From assembly GCA_026390935.1 (NCBI GenBank), contig JAPLEZ010000116.1, positions 1 through 44,166 on the forward strand: a DNA stretch of 44,166 nucleotides. Direction: 5' to 3'. The notes under the pieces were generated by a model, which saw nothing but the letters and a program-made list of their open reading frames with translations, made no database searches and was not told where the DNA came from. The position numbers and the translations under genes were made by a program. The stretch's first letter is position 1. Every line of letters begins with the position of its first letter. This document shows, piece after piece, positions 26,401 to 32,481 of the stretch. The DNA comes from Bacteroidota bacterium. GTDB taxonomy: Bacteria; Bacteroidota; Bacteroidia; Flavobacteriales_C; GCA-002722245.

Positions 26401-27299
26401 CCATTTCCCCATGTCCAAACATACCCGTCAACATCACGAGCCATTCCAAAAACATCAGAACAAGATATATCGGTAATATTATTCATTGCACCAGAAGGAG
26501 CGTATTGAACGGGTCTTGCGTAATTATCAACAACTAGTGCATTGCTTGATGGATTTGCAGTCCCAGTCGCATTACGACCTAGAGTTCCATTGTATCCCGC
26601 TCCCCATGAATAGACTGTGCCAACCCCATCTCCGTCCTCATCAACTAAAGCGTAGGCAACATTATCTCCAGCATATACTTGAGTAACACCAGTTAACGGT
26701 GTGCCGTCAGCTTTTAGCACATACCCAGCGCAAGATCTATTTGTTGTAGTTCCGTTACCTAATTGACCGCGGTTGTCTTCCCATGGTTGGCCACCATATT
26801 GTGAATTTGCTCCCCATGAAGTTAGCATACCATTGTCCATAATAGCGAAACTATTCACGTTACCAGCATACACAACATCAGCATTGATAAGATTTCCTCC
26901 ACTTTGATGTTGGGCGTTCACGCCTGCGCAAGCTTTTACAACTGTTGGCGTTGCTACATTGGCACCAGTAGAGCCATTTCCAATCTGACCAAATTGATTG
27001 CCTCCCCATGACCAAATCGTTTTGTCACAAGCCAATGCCATATAATGGCCACCAGAACCGGAATTGACTTGACTGATATTTAGATTTCCTGGAAATGTCA
27101 CCGCAGTAGGTGTAGGATTTCCAGCTCCCCAAATATATATTTGTTTGTTTGCACAAACCATACTGGATACGCTGTTTCCTCCGGATATACCTAAGTCTCG
27201 TTGAGCGTAGCTTTGGCTTAATCCACAAAACAACAAAACCAAAACAAAAGAAATCTGTTTTAGTGTTTCAAGGGAGGTGGTGTAAAATTTAGAAATCAT
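20424..27299 (-). CDS. Giant secreted protein: RCC1-type propeller, PKD/Ig-like repeats and gliding-motility-associated C-terminal domain
   Basis: About 2291 aa. I chose the ATG at 27299, 11 codons inside the longest frame. It gives a proper signal peptide (about 1-33, ISFVLVLLFCGLSQSYAQ), and the -7 box overlaps the upstream candidate. Residues about 35-440 contain six or seven RCC1-like blades (IWSWGGNQFGQIGNG, VYSWGAGYNGTLG, YVWTWGNG, YYAWGCGAGGVLGNGS), likely a seven-bladed propeller. A linker carries a CPC motif (KQQCPCQQ). From about 800 to 2080 there are many about 85-residue PKD-like repeats, each beginning near 'ICSGxxT.I.L.S' and ending 'GC.G.P..v.v.VkP.P'. The C-terminal CHU_C domain reads FIPNAFTPNGDGVNEIF, GMIFDRWGEKIYTW, GGWDGTRNGRFVQQDVYIV. 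It is a type IX secretion substrate on the cell surface; the ligand is unknown. Confidence 0.92.
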   Translation of the reverse strand: MISKFYTTSLETLKQISFVLVLLFCGLSQSYAQRDLGISGGNSVSSMVCANKQIYIWGAGNPTPTAVTFPGNLNISQVNSGSGGHYMALACDKTIWSWGGNQFGQIGNGSTGANVATPTVVKACAGVNAQHQSGGNLINADVVYAGNVNSFAIMDNGMLTSWGANSQYGGQPWEDNRGQLGNGTTTNRSCAGYVLKADGTPLTGVTQVYAGDNVAYALVDEDGDGVGTVYSWGAGYNGTLGRNATGTANPSSNALVVDNYARPVQYAPSGAMNNITDISCSDVFGMARDVDGYVWTWGNGAWNNATGNTTVNYSGSDPRRVLKGTTTGASHDGTYLLAKSIGGGQGYGMAVTMDGKPVAWGGGGCANGGATGNGTMAGSGTTGTGYIKFGPGANDVHNTVVQINRGDLWGFYQTSDNKYYAWGCGAGGVLGNGSTNDLPYASQLIPPTACGFRDPIPDVLLTPGDTAVCASSLTSITLKSGFVISAALAPSYKINWFKNNALVKTGTAATDVNYTATSAGTYKVEVIYVGTNAGCEPYDTARGELTITTFPQTFTAPTNLTYCGKKSKVNVISTATTNPEYQWFATATSTAVLGKTFGSKSDSIDISSVTAAPNGDKCVWVEEKAYASGTVLKKNQAKDPLWSGTDTYNAGAIQDQSQSGFTITEAMTLDTISMHVQSDMWAPGTMSQSFTIGVYGSKTVNNGLVADAANQIGTYTYTFTRTRTTDAQTKDEDVKIPLNIKLPKDGTYFISFKSATAVTGSGQVKIGKGTTGGQTTPLADDVNGSLISFTNSSGDFSNPQTAGNLNQGHFFNVKFKTDQHFCDRIQVCIKQQCPCQQPASATITSTPAAVSKVVTVCPGTAISLAGAYVAGTTPATVIDAIRFVWYKKGTTPGAYSLAPVTAKALTGIPADAGTWVLRVEDGSAGNASCFVFSPVPAVTAMTAKICSGAAFTVTPVDVTNGVVPAGTTYTWSAPTGTGFTGGSAQAVGQASISQTLTNTTAAPVTATYSVTPKTGTCPGTPFDVTVTIENTVDAAVAGTPASTCANSYQLGATAVTSGVGTWTSAPTGITFTPSANDPAAVAATLTASTAYTFTWTVSNGTGSLCPDKTSSVVITQAGSITSATPVSAQTKTICENDPAPLLNTTAVGDLKNTETGVWSATAPASITVGGQTSNLQLGDNVFKYTITSTVPGCAPSVGVVTITVLPLPGPAGAITGTLTVCAGATGVTYSVPAVTGVNFNWKRPAGSVITSATADSSSITVTFGNTAGNFDFVATPKNSCGTGTPSTLTVTVKPNLTPTVTIAGSDTICAGSNALFFMTAATDSSATPTFNWFVNTTSSGTGRTFNSTTLVNGDKIKLVMTSSETCVTSPTATSNIMTIVVVGMVAPKVTLTPSFACAGIAQTITAQGQNAGVAGTATFDWTLNGNPVQTGTSTTYTSSTFANGDVLGVTMTSTLSCAGPSKIATTSVTIDVKPIPTATSSAVTICSGQKAIIQLSSNTSGTTFNWTAAAPAGILGHNDGSSTPTDSTISQNLSSTLSASGDVTYTVTASTTFCTGTPFTVKATVNPLPKVIASNDSICVGETTNIPLTSDVTGATFTWTASASGATGFAADNTGTLTNIAQALGNAGSTLVTATYVVTATNATCAGPTTTVLAFVKPTPSVLPVTPPAICSGDKTNITLASSVTAPTIFGWLAATTDGITGFVSPSTGNKIDDVLMNNGTANGVVTYSVGASSMGCVGLPTNISITVKPIPVLTVTATNASICGGNDPGIDVQSNVTGSTFDWSMVAGGAGTVTRTGGISGTNVTTGTLASVLNNTSSASGTATFVMTPKASGCTGGPKSIVITVNPSPDAKLNSGTLSICSGTTTDLKIGTSISNIPVTFNWTASSSTITGFAPTGTSSTLPTPISETLTNAGANSDTVTYIITPTGGGCTGQPLPVKVLVKPIPVATAVNNDSAFCSGGTTSIVLSSTTPGAVFNVTANSVQGSVSGIVSPYTGANISQVLSVTSTGKARYTITPTANGCPGAAITTNVTVYEIPKSDAGTDAAFCMGGSATIGANSNAAYMYSWSLSTDLSDDTLAGPVTSATVSTDYIVTTSLRAFATCQTTDTVAITVAPPFTIDAGPDVLTCANEPTPLSASPAGLPSYIWTDSIEGQIYNGQNIQIQTGNNNKYYLVATNATKGGCTATDSVVVKIKNDFRPSLFIPNAFTPNGDGVNEIFTAAGSGVEVFEGMIFDRWGEKIYTWNDINGGWDGTRNGRFVQQDVYIVAIRVKNICDKDFNEYHRGTVTVIR

Positions 27300-27761
27300 A
27301 ATGATTTTTATTGAAAAGTTATAATAATGCAAATGTAATTTTAAATATCAAAGCCCAGAATCGAACCTGATTAAATTTAGCTAGAGAAAATGAGTTTTAT
27401 TCTCATTTTGTAATCGGCATATTGAACTTGCCATTTTTAATACTTGCTTAAAAATTCAAACATTTTATAGCTTGACTTTTAAAGCTTTTTTACCCTTCCC
27501 TAATTCTAAAACAACCCAGTGTTCGAAAAGTTACAAGTCTTTAGTTTTTCATGTTTTTTTTAAAAACTCTATTAGCTAAGTTAAGTGCTTTTTTGCACGA
27601 TCTGAAGTGCTGCGGATTCCCATTAATATTGAAATCGTCCCGAATGATTGTAATGCCGTCCAAATCTTAGTTCTGTAATATGTTCATTGAATTACAAATA
27701 GGTGTATTTAATATCTACGGTGTCTTATAAATTTTTATATTTAGCAGGGATTAAAAAGCGA
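27300..27761. other. Intergenic region between divergent genes
   Basis: About 460 bp, A+T-rich, without a credible ORF of any length. It holds the promoter box of the giant gene and a small hairpin (AAAATGAG/CTCATTTT, 27387-27394 and 27402-27409). Nothing convincing is seen for the plus-strand glycosyltransferase promoter. Confidence 0.6.
27330..27337 (-). promoter_or_regulatory. -7 element (TACATTTG) of the giant secreted-protein gene
   Basis: Matches TAnnTTTG and ends 31 bases before the ATG at 27299. It overlaps the alternative start codon at 27332, which argues that the shorter start is right. No good -33 TTTG at 19 bp. Confidence 0.5.
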
Positions 27762-28751
27762 ATGGAATTCAAGAAAATTATTATCAGCAGAACAGATGGT
27801 ATTGGGGATGTCATTCTCACTTTACCTTTGGTGGGGTATTTACGATCGGTTTTCCCAAGGGCAACACTAATTTTTTTAGGGCGGTCGTATACTATTCCTG
27901 TGTTAAAGAATTGTCATCACATTGATGAGTACATCGATTACGACGAGTTACAAAAGCTGGATCGCGATCAGCAAGTGGAGGAGATTCGCAAACAGAAGGC
28001 GGATGTGTTCATTCATGTTTTTCCTCGTAAAGATTTGGCACATATTGCCCGCAAAGCAGATATAAAAATTAGAATTGGCACCAGTCATCGTTTTTACCAT
28101 TGGATTTCGTGTACACATCCTGTTGCTTTTTCAAGAAAAAACAGTGATTTGCATGAGGCGCAATTGAATTTTAAGTTGCTGGCTCCTTTGGATATTACGA
28201 TCATTCCAACGTTAAGGGATCTAGAAGAATATTATGGTATTGTAGTGCAGGGCGACTTATCTAAAGGAGTTGTTCTTTCGGTCAACAAAAAGAAAGTGAT
28301 ATTGCATCCTAAATCGCAAGGTAGTGCTGTGGAATGGGGAATTAAAAACTTTGAAAATCTTGCGGAATTGTTATTGAGTAAGGGCTTTCAGGTGATACTA
28401 ACGGGTACTGCCAAAGAAAAAGAACTCATCGCATCGTCCTCATTGTTTAAGCATCCCGGTATTATTGATGTGATGGGTAAATTGAATTTGCAGGAACTAA
28501 TGGTGTTGATCAATCATAGTGATGCTTTGGTGGCGGCGAGTACGGGTCCGCTTCACATAGCAGCGGCTCTTGGTAAAAGGGCTGTAGGTATCTATTCTGA
28601 AAGGAAACCAATTCATCCTGGAAGATGGAGTCCTGTAGGGAAAAATGCAGTGGTGCTTAGCAAAGTAAAAGAAGGTGGATCAGATGAAGAGTTGGATGCG
28701 TTGATGAAAACAATTTCGACTGATCAGGTTTTAAATGCTTTGCAACAATAA
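27762..28751 (+). CDS. Glycosyltransferase family 9 (heptosyltransferase-like)
   Basis: 329 aa. Starts MEFKKIIISRTDGIGDVILTLPLVGYLRSVFP, the canonical N-terminal motif of GT9 (ADP-heptose:LPS heptosyltransferases). The C-terminal donor-binding domain shows HPKSQGSAVEWGIKNFENLAELLLSKGFQVILTGT and DALVAASTGPLHIAAALGKRAVGIYS. It probably adds a heptose or similar sugar to the lipopolysaccharide core at the cytoplasmic face of the inner membrane; the exact donor is uncertain. The frame extends 20 codons upstream from a GTG, but the ATG at 27762 begins right at the conserved motif and is preferred. Confidence 0.92.
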   Translation: MEFKKIIISRTDGIGDVILTLPLVGYLRSVFPRATLIFLGRSYTIPVLKNCHHIDEYIDYDELQKLDRDQQVEEIRKQKADVFIHVFPRKDLAHIARKADIKIRIGTSHRFYHWISCTHPVAFSRKNSDLHEAQLNFKLLAPLDITIIPTLRDLEEYYGIVVQGDLSKGVVLSVNKKKVILHPKSQGSAVEWGIKNFENLAELLLSKGFQVILTGTAKEKELIASSSLFKHPGIIDVMGKLNLQELMVLINHSDALVAASTGPLHIAAALGKRAVGIYSERKPIHPGRWSPVGKNAVVLSKVKEGGSDEELDALMKTISTDQVLNALQQ

Positions 28752-28752
28752 G

Positions 28753-29265
28753 TTATTTAACAACTACAGACTCTGCAACTTGACGATACAAAATTTCCAT
28801 GGATGAAAAATCTATTTCGGGAGAGGCAATCGTAATTTGATAGGCTACATTGTTGTGCATAAAGAAATAAGATAGTCCCTTGAATGCCGTTTCGTTGATT
28901 TCATAGGTGTACGTTACCCATTGCGCTGTTTGTCCGTTAAAAGTGCTGCTTCCTATATCACTAGTTTCGGCCTTTAAAAATTTTGTGATTAGCAGAGTGT
29001 TTCTGGTAGTGAGCATTTCAAGATTAAAATCCTTTGGGAGGTTTTCTTCTTTGGTCAATGATATTTTCGCGGGAATACCTTCTAAGTTTTTTAGTGGAAC
29101 AGAAATGTATATTTCATTGTCGTTGCTTTGAAAAACAACGTTCCAGTTTTTCATGTTTTTTATAGAATACTTGCCATCTTTAGAGGTAGAAGTGAGCAGG
29201 TTATCGTTCTGTGCATAAAACAGATGGAAGCAAAAAATCAGTGCGATGGATAAGTACTTTCTCAT
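28753..29265 (-). CDS. Small secreted protein, PsbP/DcrB-like
   Basis: 170 aa from the ATG at 29265, which provides a signal peptide (MRKYLSIALIFCFHLFYAQ). The frame extends upstream but only across the end of the next gene. The mature part (about 150 aa) has the look of the PsbP/DUF1795 fold: an initial SKDGKYSIKNMKNWNVVFQ strand-turn, a long middle (TTRNTLLITKFLKAE) and a final YFFMHNNVAYQITIASPEIDFSSMEILYRQVAESVVV, with the 'aYqit..s....f......... ..i..Sv' ending common in that group. Function unknown. It is separated by 17 bp from the upstream methyltransferase gene. Confidence 0.8.
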   Translation of the reverse strand: MRKYLSIALIFCFHLFYAQNDNLLTSTSKDGKYSIKNMKNWNVVFQSNDNEIYISVPLKNLEGIPAKISLTKEENLPKDFNLEMLTTRNTLLITKFLKAETSDIGSSTFNGQTAQWVTYTYEINETAFKGLSYFFMHNNVAYQITIASPEIDFSSMEILYRQVAESVVVK

Positions 29266-29282
29266 AATTGAAAGATAAGAAT

Positions 29283-29996
29283 TTAATTTACTTGCAGCAG
29301 AAAAATCGCCGGTCTTTTGTTGAAATTGAGCGTTGTCTTTTTCCAGAAACTCAAAGGCAGTGCCACAATTTCTTCGCTGTCTAAAGTAAGGTCCACGGCT
29401 ACACACAACATCGTTTGTGGTTGGCAAGCCAATAAAATCTCATCCAGAATGGCTTGATTGCGGTAAGGTGTTTCAATAAAAATTTGTGCTGTTTTGTTTT
29501 TTCGGGAGTCGCTTTCCAGTGTTTTTAATTTTTGGTTCAATGGTCCTTTTTCACGCGGAAGATAACCATGGAACTGAAAATTCTGACCGTTAAATCCGCT
29601 GGCCATTAGTGCTAAGAGGATAGAACTCGGACCGGTGAAAGGAACTACTCGTATCCTTTTCTGATGGGCTGTTGCCACCACGTTATTGCCCGGATCGGCA
29701 ATTGCCGGACAACCAGCTTCGGATAATAAGCCAACATTTTCTCCACCTTCCATGATTTTGAAAGCTTCACTAAAGTCGGTGTTTTCATCGTGCTTATCAA
29801 TGCTCCAAAAAACAAGTTCTGGAATAGGAAAATTGCTTTTAATTGAAGATAGAAATCGCCTTGCTGTTCTTTCATTTTCAACAATGAAATACTTTGTGGA
29901 GCGCATTTGCTGCAATGTTTTAAGCGGCAAAACTTCCTCAAAGTGATTTTCTCCAAGCAGGGTTGGAAACAAGAAAAGATTTCCTTTAGTATTCAT
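29283..29996 (-). CDS. SAM-dependent methyltransferase, tetrapyrrole methylase fold, RsmI-like
   Basis: 237 aa of the tetrapyrrole-methylase superfamily to which RsmI (16S rRNA C1402 2'-O-methyltransferase) belongs. Visible motifs are the N-terminal GNLFLFPTLLGEN, NERTARRFL, GGENVGLLSEAGCPAIADPGNNVVATAHQ (the conserved 'SDAG.P.isDPG' with Ser-Glu-Ala-Gly here), PFTGPSSILLALMASGFNGQNFQFHGYLP and ETPYRNQ. It lacks the longer C-terminal tail of true RsmI, and the N-terminal GT-motif is altered. It is therefore an RsmI paralogue of a kind frequent in Bacteroidota rather than certain RsmI. Overlaps the phosphatase gene by 11 bp. Confidence 0.88.
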   Translation of the reverse strand: MNTKGNLFLFPTLLGENHFEEVLPLKTLQQMRSTKYFIVENERTARRFLSSIKSNFPIPELVFWSIDKHDENTDFSEAFKIMEGGENVGLLSEAGCPAIADPGNNVVATAHQKRIRVVPFTGPSSILLALMASGFNGQNFQFHGYLPREKGPLNQKLKTLESDSRKNKTAQIFIETPYRNQAILDEILLACQPQTMLCVAVDLTLDSEEIVALPLSFWKKTTLNFNKRPAIFLLQVN

Positions 29997-30450
29997 TGTT
30001 TTTCAGTTTTTGAGCAATGATTTCGCAGGCTCCGTTAATCAACTGAAAAACTTCTTCAAATCCGTCGTTACCGAAGTAAGGATCGGGAACTGGAAGGTTT
30101 TCCCCCGGATGAGATTCGTTTAATATCATTTTTATTTTGTGATGGTATTGCGCATCGGCTAGAGCCAAAAGGTTTTCGTAATTGGAATGATCCATGGCGA
30201 ACACCAAATCGAAATTCTCAAAATCATCTTTGCGCACTGGTCGTGATCGTTGGTTGGTGATATCAATGCCATGTAGCATTGCGTTGGAGGTAGATCGCTT
30301 GTCGGGCCGTTCCCCTTCGTGAAAGCCTGATGTGCCTGCCGAAGCAACCTTAATTTCTAATTTCTGTTTTTGCGCATGGTGCTTCATCACTCCCTCTGCA
30401 ACGGGTGAGCGACAAATATTGCCCAAACAAACCATTAATATTTTTTTCAT
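29986..30450 (-). CDS. Low-molecular-weight protein-tyrosine phosphatase
   Basis: 154 aa, complete. The N-terminal P-loop VCLGNICRSPVAEGV (Cys8-x5-Arg14-Ser) is the catalytic signature. The general-acid Asp is in VPDPYFGNDGFEEVF. ASAGTSGFHEGERPDKRS and DLVFAMDHSNYENL are further family blocks. It removes phosphate from protein tyrosines or, in bacteria, often regulates exopolysaccharide kinases; no such kinase is in the window. Its 3' end overlaps the methyltransferase gene, suggesting cotranscription; it is divergent from the GlmU-like gene (41 bp). Confidence 0.95.
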   Translation of the reverse strand: MKKILMVCLGNICRSPVAEGVMKHHAQKQKLEIKVASAGTSGFHEGERPDKRSTSNAMLHGIDITNQRSRPVRKDDFENFDLVFAMDHSNYENLLALADAQYHHKIKMILNESHPGENLPVPDPYFGNDGFEEVFQLINGACEIIAQKLKNNEY

Positions 30451-30491
30451 GCAATATAAATTTTCGGGGCTAAATTAAGTAACTTTCGTCC

Positions 30492-31634
30492 ATGAACGTA
30501 ATTTTATTCGACGATACTACTCGTGATAATTTATTGCCACTCACGTATACTAAACCGCTTTCTCATCTAAGGCTGGGAGCTTTGAAAATCATAGAGAAAT
30601 GGGAGAAGCGTTTAGATGTTTCCTGTTCTGTTTATTGTGCGGAATACCTGATGGAGAAATACGGAACTAAAGTTTCAGGAGAATACATTGCTATCAATTC
30701 AAGCGTGCTGCCTGATTTGCAATTGGTTGAAAAAATCAAAAAATTGTCCCTGGGGCAAGGATTCAAACAAGGTGATAAAATCATAGCTTATAAAAGCAAG
30801 GAAACCATTGGGGATATCGCTAAAATAAATTTTTCTGAAATAAAAGTCACGTCGATAAATCACTTGTGGGATTTGTTTTTACTAAATCCGTCTGAAATTT
30901 TGAAAGACGTTGATTTAGTAGGTCAAAAGTTAAGAGTAATAAGCCAAAAGTGGGAAGGGAATTTTGTTATCGGTGATGGGGAAATTTACGTCGGAGAAAA
31001 TGTGCATGCGCAAGGCGTTTCTTTTAACACGAGTGAAGGGCCGATTGTTATAGGAAATAATGTAACGATAATGGAAGGAGCTCTACTTCGGGGACCATTG
31101 GCTATTGGTGATGGAGCGGTGATTAAGATGGGCGCTAAAATATATGGAGGAAGCACCATCGGTCCGAAATGTACCGTTGGAGGCGAAATAAAAAATGCTG
31201 TTTTTCAAGGCTTTTCCAATAAGGGTCACGATGGATATATTGGTAATTCAGTAATTGGTGTGTGGTGCAATATGGGAGCCGATACCAATTGTTCCAATAT
31301 GAAGAATACTCTGGGCGAAATAAAAGTCTGGAGTATTGCGCAAAATAAAGCAGTGAATAGCGGACAAACTTTCTGCGGCATTTTTATGGCGGATTATGTG
31401 CGCACGGCTATCGGCACCCGACTAAACACCGGAAGTATTTTAGGCGTTGCAGCTAATGTTTTTGAAAATGCACCTGTTGTCAATTATATGCCCTCTTTTT
31501 CATGGGGTGAGCACGATAAAGCAAAACTGGATAAAATACATCTTTCTAATGGTCGGTTGGCTAAATTGAAAAATGAAGAGTATTCTGAAGCGGATCAAAA
31601 AATATTGAATCATCTATACGAGATATTGTTGTAG
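30492..31634 (+). CDS. GlmU-like sugar nucleotidyltransferase with left-handed beta-helix domain
   Basis: 380 aa. The N-terminal half resembles the 'alternative bacterial GlmU' group (NVILFDDTTRDNLLPLTYTKPLSHLRLGALKIIEKWEKRL), which lacks the canonical nucleotidyltransferase GxGTRM loop. From about 155 on there is a left-handed beta-helix of hexapeptide repeats (VIGDGEIYVGENVHAQGV, IVIGNNVTIMEGALLRGPLAIGDGAVIKMGAKIYGGSTIG) and a GSILGVAANVF segment. It likely makes UDP-GlcNAc, or a related sugar nucleotide, in Bacteroidota lacking classical GlmU. Catalytic residues of the first domain cannot be confirmed here. A near-consensus TAACTTTC box ends four bases before the start. Confidence 0.88.
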   Translation: MNVILFDDTTRDNLLPLTYTKPLSHLRLGALKIIEKWEKRLDVSCSVYCAEYLMEKYGTKVSGEYIAINSSVLPDLQLVEKIKKLSLGQGFKQGDKIIAYKSKETIGDIAKINFSEIKVTSINHLWDLFLLNPSEILKDVDLVGQKLRVISQKWEGNFVIGDGEIYVGENVHAQGVSFNTSEGPIVIGNNVTIMEGALLRGPLAIGDGAVIKMGAKIYGGSTIGPKCTVGGEIKNAVFQGFSNKGHDGYIGNSVIGVWCNMGADTNCSNMKNTLGEIKVWSIAQNKAVNSGQTFCGIFMADYVRTAIGTRLNTGSILGVAANVFENAPVVNYMPSFSWGEHDKAKLDKIHLSNGRLAKLKNEEYSEADQKILNHLYEILL

Positions 31635-31703
31635 TTTTTTTTCATACTGGTAGTTTCAGATTTTCAATCAATCCTGTTCATAACATAATGACCTTCACAC
31701 CTT

Positions 31704-31817
31704 GTACGTCCTTGCGAAAATTTTGTACTCAAAATTGAAGCAATCTCCTTCTATATAAATGTTTTTTTAAGACAAAATTCTAGAAATTTTGAGTACAAAA
31801 TTTTCGCAAGGACGTAC
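31704..31817. repeat. 33-bp perfect inverted repeat with 48-bp spacer
   Basis: The arms 31704-31736 and 31785-31817 are exact reverse complements, ending in GTACGTCC and GGACGTAC. The 114-bp unit starts 70 bases after the GlmU-like stop codon. The spacer has no ORF. It may be a MITE-like remnant or a large terminator; no target-site duplication is obvious. Confidence 0.8.
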
Positions 31818-31830
31818 TGAATGATACTGA

Positions 31831-32079
31831 TTCTTCCACCCGCCACCGCTTCGTAAAGTTTAGCGAAGCGAACTTTGCGAAATAACGATAGGACGTAGAA
31901 GCTTTCAGCTTCTTTTTTCCGCAGGAAAAAGCTTTTGTTTTCTGGTTTAAGTATTTACTTTAGTGAGTGGAAGCGGAGAAGATGTTTTTCTTTCAGAAAA
32001 TAGAAGCTGAAAGCTTCTACGTAGAGATGGAAAATCTCCAAGTTCGCTGCGCTAAACTTGGAGAGGCGGGGTAAAAAAT
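31831..32079. repeat. Nested palindromic element bounded by CCCGCC/GGCGGG
   Basis: It opens with TTCTTCCACCCGCCA (31831-31845) and closes with GAGGCGGG (32063-32070). Inside are an outer 20-bp inverted repeat with one mismatch (31856-31875 with 32040-32059) and a perfect 21-bp inner one (31893-31913 with 32002-32022). A small TTTTTCC/GGAAAAA hairpin (31914-31930) and GAGAT/ATCTC also occur. The remainder of the spacer back to 31635 holds only the 33-bp inverted repeat. No ORF of note is inside. Confidence 0.7.
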
Positions 32080-32096
32080 TCTGAATCACTTATATT

Positions 32097-32309
32097 ATGA
32101 AACCATTAATTTTATTACATAGTCAACTTTCTGAGAATTTTAAAATAATCATTTTTACAATAGTGGCTGTTTTTATATTGCTGCCATTTTTTTTTGGAGG
32201 AAGGTATTTTAAAAAGAGAAGCAAAGATAGATTACTGGCCTTTGTATTTTCAAGTATACCATTAATCGTATATCTCTTGTTTGTAATTAAAGGGTTCTTT
32301 TTTGGATAG
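32097..32309 (+). CDS. Small membrane protein of unknown function
   Basis: A 70-aa ORF with two predicted membrane helices (FKIIIFTIVAVFILLPFFFGG, about 15-35; LLAFVFSSIPLIVYLLFVIKGFFFG, about 46-70) joined by a basic loop (RYFKKRSKDR), so the loop probably faces the cytoplasm. Start ATG at 32097. It sits between two elements that both begin with the same 15-bp repeat, which makes it either a cargo-like ORF or a chance one. No family recognised; coding status is moderately uncertain. Confidence 0.55.
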   Translation: MKPLILLHSQLSENFKIIIFTIVAVFILLPFFFGGRYFKKRSKDRLLAFVFSSIPLIVYLLFVIKGFFFG

Positions 32310-32340
32310 CAGTAATTACAACTAGTCAATTAAATAAGTT

Positions 32341-32460
32341 TTCTTCCACCCGCCATATTGTCCTAATTTCCCCCTTGGCACAAGCCTTGAACCATAGGTA
32401 TTCCCTTTGAAAATAAGCTTTCAATATAAAGATTGAGAGAAAGATGAGGCGGGAGAAAAT
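32341..32460. repeat. Second CCCGCC...GGCGGG element, in the lon leader region
   Basis: Begins with the same TTCTTCCACCCGCCA as the element at 31831, exactly 510 bp away, and ends with GAGGCGGGAGAAAAT. Terminal blocks are partly complementary: TTTTCT plus CCCGCC on the left, GGCGGG plus AGAAAA on the right. It lies 22 to 141 bases before the lon start codon, so it may be in the lon 5' UTR or promoter. Confidence 0.6.
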
Positions 32461-32481
32461 AATTTTATGACAAATTGACTT

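Noticed and set aside
13000-27200. Long open frames antisense to the two giant secreted proteins
   Set aside because: They follow the Thr/Ser/Val/Gly-rich codon pattern of the repeats read backwards, have no promoter or conserved motif, and are shadows of the real genes.
27350-27380. tRNA-like T-arm (GGTTCGATTC on the minus strand)
   Set aside because: The flanking bases do not pair into a 5-bp T-stem and no anticodon arm or acceptor stem follows.
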